64,000 nt of DNA from Delphinapterus leucas (lineage: Eukaryota > Chordata > Mammalia > Artiodactyla > Monodontidae), in NCBI RefSeq assembly GCF_002288925.2, contig NW_022098026.1:20143410-20207409 (forward strand). Direction: 5' to 3'. The notes beneath the pieces are model-generated. The model saw only the letters and a list, made by a program, of their open reading frames with translations, was not told the origin of the DNA and did not search any database. A program made the position numbers and the translations under genes. Below are positions 60,653 through 64,000 of the stretch, piece after piece; position 1 is the stretch's first letter, and the number at the start of each line of letters is the position of its first letter.

Positions 60653-61150
60653 AGTGTGTGTCCCTTTAAGAGCCCGAGCGCTGCCCCCGCCTCGCAGGCG
60701 CCCGGAGCCTCACAAAAGAACAGGATGTTGTTGATTTGTCACCAAACCACAGAGAGGAAATGATTGTAAATTTCCTTTAAACATCCCCACCGCGCTCTGG
60801 CCGCCCCCGCTTCCGCCTCCGCCGCCTCCGCCGCCCCCGCCCGGCCGCGCGCAGCGGGGCCTCGGCGCTCCAGCGGGGCACCCGCGCCCCGGCCTCCCGG
60901 CCTCCCAGGCCAGGCCACAGGCCCAGGCCGGCTCCGGGGCGCCTGCGGGAGGAGCCCCCGCCACCCCGCGCCCCCCGCTCGCGTTCCAGTTGCTTTCTTC
61001 TGATTATTTTTTCAGCAGCTGCCGCAGAGAAAGGGCCTCAGCTCGTGTGCAGCCGCGCGCGCCGCCCTTCCTTCCTCCGCATTTTCCTTCTTGAACGGAG
61101 GAGACCCGCGCTGTCGCCCCAGGCCCTGCCCAGGAAGGGCCTGAGCGCTC
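60228..61150. promoter_or_regulatory. Second CpG island, no gene assigned
   Basis: This is about 0.9 kb of CpG-dense DNA about 22 kb upstream of the SPRY4 promoter, with many CCGCC/GGCGG boxes and a TCCCTTTAAGAG stretch. It looks like a promoter island, possibly for an upstream non-coding RNA on either strand. The open frames inside it (60228-60734 +, 60386-60763 +) are carried by the GC bias and the poly-G run and show no protein family. Confidence 0.6.
60595..60650 (+). repeat. T17 - GGGGGCCGC - G30 homopolymer pair
   Basis: Seventeen T (60595-60611), nine GC-rich bases and then thirty G (60621-60650). The exact length is unreliable in any sequencing technology. G30 is also a strong G-quadruplex former. 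Confidence 0.85.
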
Positions 61151-61159
61151 CTCCGCCCC

Positions 61160-63080
61160 GTTGAGCCTCACGACTCCTTACACAGGCAGTGGTCATTAGC
61201 TCCCCAGGGTCGGGAGGCGGGGAGGAACTAAGGCCCGGGGAAGTTAACTGATAGCTGAAAGTCACCAGCTCCTGGAATCCGCTGGGTTTGAGACACCCCT
61301 GCCTAGGTTTGAGACACCCCAAGCTTATGTTTGTAACCCCGCAGCCACACAGCCACCGGAACATCCCAGAAGTCCCAAGCCATCAAAGCAGTTTCCAGTG
61401 GGAAGTCCAATGTAACAGTTAACATCAGACCAGATTATTTCATGAGGCGCATCCCACCATTTACAGCCGGACACCCGTTTCAGGAGCTGCTTGGGCCTCA
61501 GTTACACCCGTGACTTTCAGTGCCGTTACCTGTCCCGCCCCCCTCATTGCTTGGTAAGATTTCTAGAAGCCTCTGGTGGAGTTCAAGTTTGCTCCCAACC
61601 TGCGGCCCGTGGTGGAGTGGTCGTCTGGTCTGTGGTCTAGGGAAGGGCTGCCTTTGCTGTGCAGTGTTCTTCGGGAGCAATTAACGCTTGTGACTCCGGC
61701 ACTGGCTGCACTGGGCTTCTTGGCTTGAATGTTCAAAGCACCAGCTAATGTGCGGTGGTTAGTGCGTTCTCTCATTCCATCCTTACAATAGTCTCATGAG
61801 GTTGGCATTGCTATTCTGTTTATACAGATCAGGAAATTGAGGTTCAGAGAGGTGAGGAACCTGACCAGCTCACTCACACAGAGTAAGGTGCCAGCGATGG
61901 GACTCATTCAGTCACCACTCTCTGGTTACTGGTGGTGTCCCTCTTTGGTACTTTAAATCTGATTATTTGGTTAGGGGGACTGGTAGTAAAAGGACGCAGG
62001 GAATTTTCGTTGGGTGTTTTGTCACCCCACCCTCCAGGGAGCTCTGGGCCAGATCCCACTTTCTGGGAAAAAAGAACCTGAGCGGCTGATACCCTCAGGC
62101 TGGAATCTTCCCTTTTGGGGCTGTAAGAGGTCCTGAGTGGCTTGGAGGAAGAGGGGCACCTGGTGTGGAGTCTTAAGTTCTTTCCACTCTACTGGAATGG
62201 GAAAATAGGATCCTTGAAAAAGATTGACCTGGTGCTGTGTATTCCTGAGGCCAAATAGCTTCTTCATTTCAAGAGCCTGGATTCTAAGGTCAGAGCTGGT
62301 GAGGTGGATGCGGGTGGGGAGGGGTTGTGTTTGCTTCCGGCTAGCACCGGCGTCCTGTAGAACAGTCACTGGTATCGCATGCCTGCCGTGTGCCCTGCAC
62401 TGTGCCGTGTGCTGTATCTGGGCTTTCTCATTTGATCCTGAGAAGGATCCTAAGAGATGAAAAGTTGGTTTCCAGGGAGGCTGTGCCCCTAGGAAGGGTG
62501 GAGTGGGGATTTCCATCCTTCCCCACAGGGTGCCCGTGTCTGTGTAAGAGGGAGCCATCCAGGCACCCCAGAAACAGTGCTGCAGTGCTTTCTTTCAGTC
62601 GGTGCGGAAAGCCAAGAGGGTCCTCGATGCTGGTGAATTTTGAGAGAGGAGTGCAGTGGCCTTTGGCTCCTTTGTGCTGCAGCTGTCTGCAGTTCCTCAG
62701 CACTGAGCACATTTGTTGATGGATTTCCAGAGTGGCTGCGGTATCTCCACCTGTCCTTTTTGCTTTTATAGATTGCCAGTCACTGAGGCATCCGGGTCCG
62801 GAGCACTTGGGAGGGAGAGCCATCTGCTTAATTGTTTCCAGTCCTCAGATGAGGAGCACTGGGTACCAATATGCTGAGTTGTTGGTCTGAGCCGGCTGTC
62901 TTGAGGCCGGACAAGACACCAGGAGTCAGGGTCCCCATCCTCCACAGCCATGCAGTTCTAGGCAAGCAGGAACCAGAGGCAGGTCATCTAATGTCTCTCG
63001 GCTTCAGTTTCCTAGCCTGTGAAGAACTCTGGCCTCTGTGGTCTCTCATGGCCCTTTTAGTCATCGTCATCAGAAAAATA
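61160..63080. other. Intergenic DNA right of the second CpG island
   Basis: It contains the MIR at 61755-61920 and a probable MIR-like piece near 62370-62465 ('gccgtgtgctgtatctgggc'). The minus-strand 178-codon frame at 62022-62558 has no recognisable domain and overlaps that MIR-like piece, so I treat it as chance. Confidence 0.5.
61755..61920 (-). repeat. MIR
   Basis: 'acaatagtctcatgaggttg', 'aggaaattgaggttcagaga', 'tcactcacacagagtaaggt'. Confidence 0.75.
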
Positions 63081-63219
63081 GCTTCTGTTTATTCATTCAG
63101 CTAATATTTATTAAATACCCACTCTATACCAGGCGCCTCTGTTGTAGGTGCTGGAGATACAGCAGTCAACAAAACAAAAGCTCTGCCTTCTTGGAGTTTA
63201 TCTTTTAGGTGGAGGAAAC

Positions 63220-63275
63220 AAAAAATATATATATATTTATTTATATATGTAAATTAAAAAATATATATATATGTT
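63220..63275 (+). repeat. AT-rich simple repeat
   Basis: ATATAT and TTTATTTATA runs inside an old-repeat copy. Confidence 0.85.
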
Positions 63276-63589
63276 GGACCCTTTACCCAGGGATTAGGAT
63301 CTCCGACCCCCGCTCAGTTGAAAATCCACGTACTACTATCTCTGCCTCAAAAACAGGATTCGATAAATGACTCATCCAAGGGCAGGAAGCTGTAAGAGTT
63401 TGGATAGAATTAAGACTCAAAGGCTCAACATGTTCTTTGAATTCCATATATTGTGATCTCTAATAGAACACAAACTTTTCCCCACACTTAATTTAAACAT
63501 CTGTAAAACGAAAATACAGGTGCTATATTTACTGAAAATATTCACATATAAACGGACCTGCACAGTTCAAACCCATGTTGTTCAAACTG

Positions 63590-63614
63590 TTTGTGTGTGT
63601 GTGTGTGTTTGTGT
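63590..63614 (+). repeat. (TG)n microsatellite
   Basis: About eleven TG units. Confidence 0.9.
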
Positions 63615-63837
63615 AATATGTCAGGTAGTGTTTTGTGCTATGGACTCAAATGAAGGGGGGATGCAGGGTGTGTGTATGAGAGAGGGGAGGAGTATTTTAT
63701 TTTATTTGAGGTGGTAAGGGAAGGCTCCCTGATAAGATGACATTTGAGCTTTGAGATGGAGGGGAAGGACTGAGCCACGCAGCTTTCTGGAAGTTTGCTT
63801 TAGCAGTTGGAATGGCAGCACTGAGGGCCATAGATGG

Positions 63838-64000
63838 GAGCAGGTTGCATAGCACTTAGAGTGTGTTAGGTACTGTGCTAAGTGCTTTATGTCATACATT
63901 TAATCCTGTTATCGATGTATTTTATTTGAAGAAGCCGAGTTTCGGAGAGGTTAAGTGATTTGCCCAAGGCCACGCAGCTAGTAGGTAGTGGAGGTGAAAT
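63838..64000 (-). repeat. MIR running off the window end
   Basis: 'aggtactgtgctaagtgctt', 'gtttcggagaggttaagtga', 'caaggccacgcagctagtag'. Confidence 0.8.

Larger units (their letters stand above)
63085..63830 (+). repeat. Old-repeat copy interrupted by simple repeats
   Basis: 'tataccaggcgcctctgttg' and 'gatacagcagtcaacaaaac' open it. 'ggaaggctccctgataagat' near 63720 resumes it after AT- and GT-rich simple sequence and unassigned DNA. Confidence 0.5.

Noticed and set aside
60228..60763. 168- and 125-codon frames with poly-glycine
   Set aside because: They are created by the G30/T17 runs and high GC content, with no protein character.
62022..62558. 178-codon minus-strand frame
   Set aside because: No domain, partly over MIR-like sequence, and no splice or promoter context. 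It is the least certain rejection.

Overview
The window is mammalian nuclear DNA, almost certainly from a cetacean. The main evidence is fifteen tRNA-derived CHR-type SINEs (the 'GGGCTTCCCTGGTGGCGCAG' head with a matching poly(A) tail) in the long, short and CHR-2-like forms typical of whales and dolphins. No ruminant BovB or Bov-tA and no primate Alu or rodent B1 was seen. Old MIR, L2, L1 and hAT (MER5-like) remnants fill much of the rest.

Only one protein-coding gene can be supported: SPRY4 (Sprouty-4), on the minus strand. Its single main coding exon is 27404-28303 (299 codons plus stop). The 3' UTR runs left to about 23765, where an AATATA-type signal is followed by a GU-rich element. A probable splice acceptor lies 18 bases before the ATG. 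A probable first exon ends at a GTAAGT donor (37835|37834) inside a CpG island at about 36.95-39.3 kb. The transcription unit is therefore about 14 kb. In human the order is NDFIP1 - SPRY4 - FGF1 on 5q31.3; neither neighbour reaches into this window, so both flanks are intergenic, or host non-coding RNA.

Layout: 1-23.7 kb is the downstream intergenic flank (SINEs, MIRs, L1 3' ends, an old repeat split by a duplicated block at 9.2/10.6 kb, and some repeat-poor stretches). 23.8-28.3 kb is the terminal SPRY4 exon. 28.3-37.8 kb is intronic and includes an ETS/SOX-site-rich block at 29.4-29.7 kb and an unexplained 255-codon open frame on the opposite strand at 30866-31633. 36.95-39.3 kb is the CpG-island promoter, with a degenerate repeated ATGAATGG motif. 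39.3-60.2 kb is repeat-rich upstream DNA containing one SINE with a 130-bp foreign insert and a 336-bp ATGT array. 60.2-61.15 kb is a second, unassigned CpG island with T17 and G30 runs. 61.2-64 kb is ordinary intergenic DNA.

Functionally, SPRY4 is a feedback inhibitor of receptor tyrosine kinase to RAS/ERK signalling. The ETS-like sites in the intron and the promoter architecture fit an ERK-responsive gene, but that link is inference. No CRISPR array, bacterial operon, tRNA/rRNA gene or retroviral gene was found.
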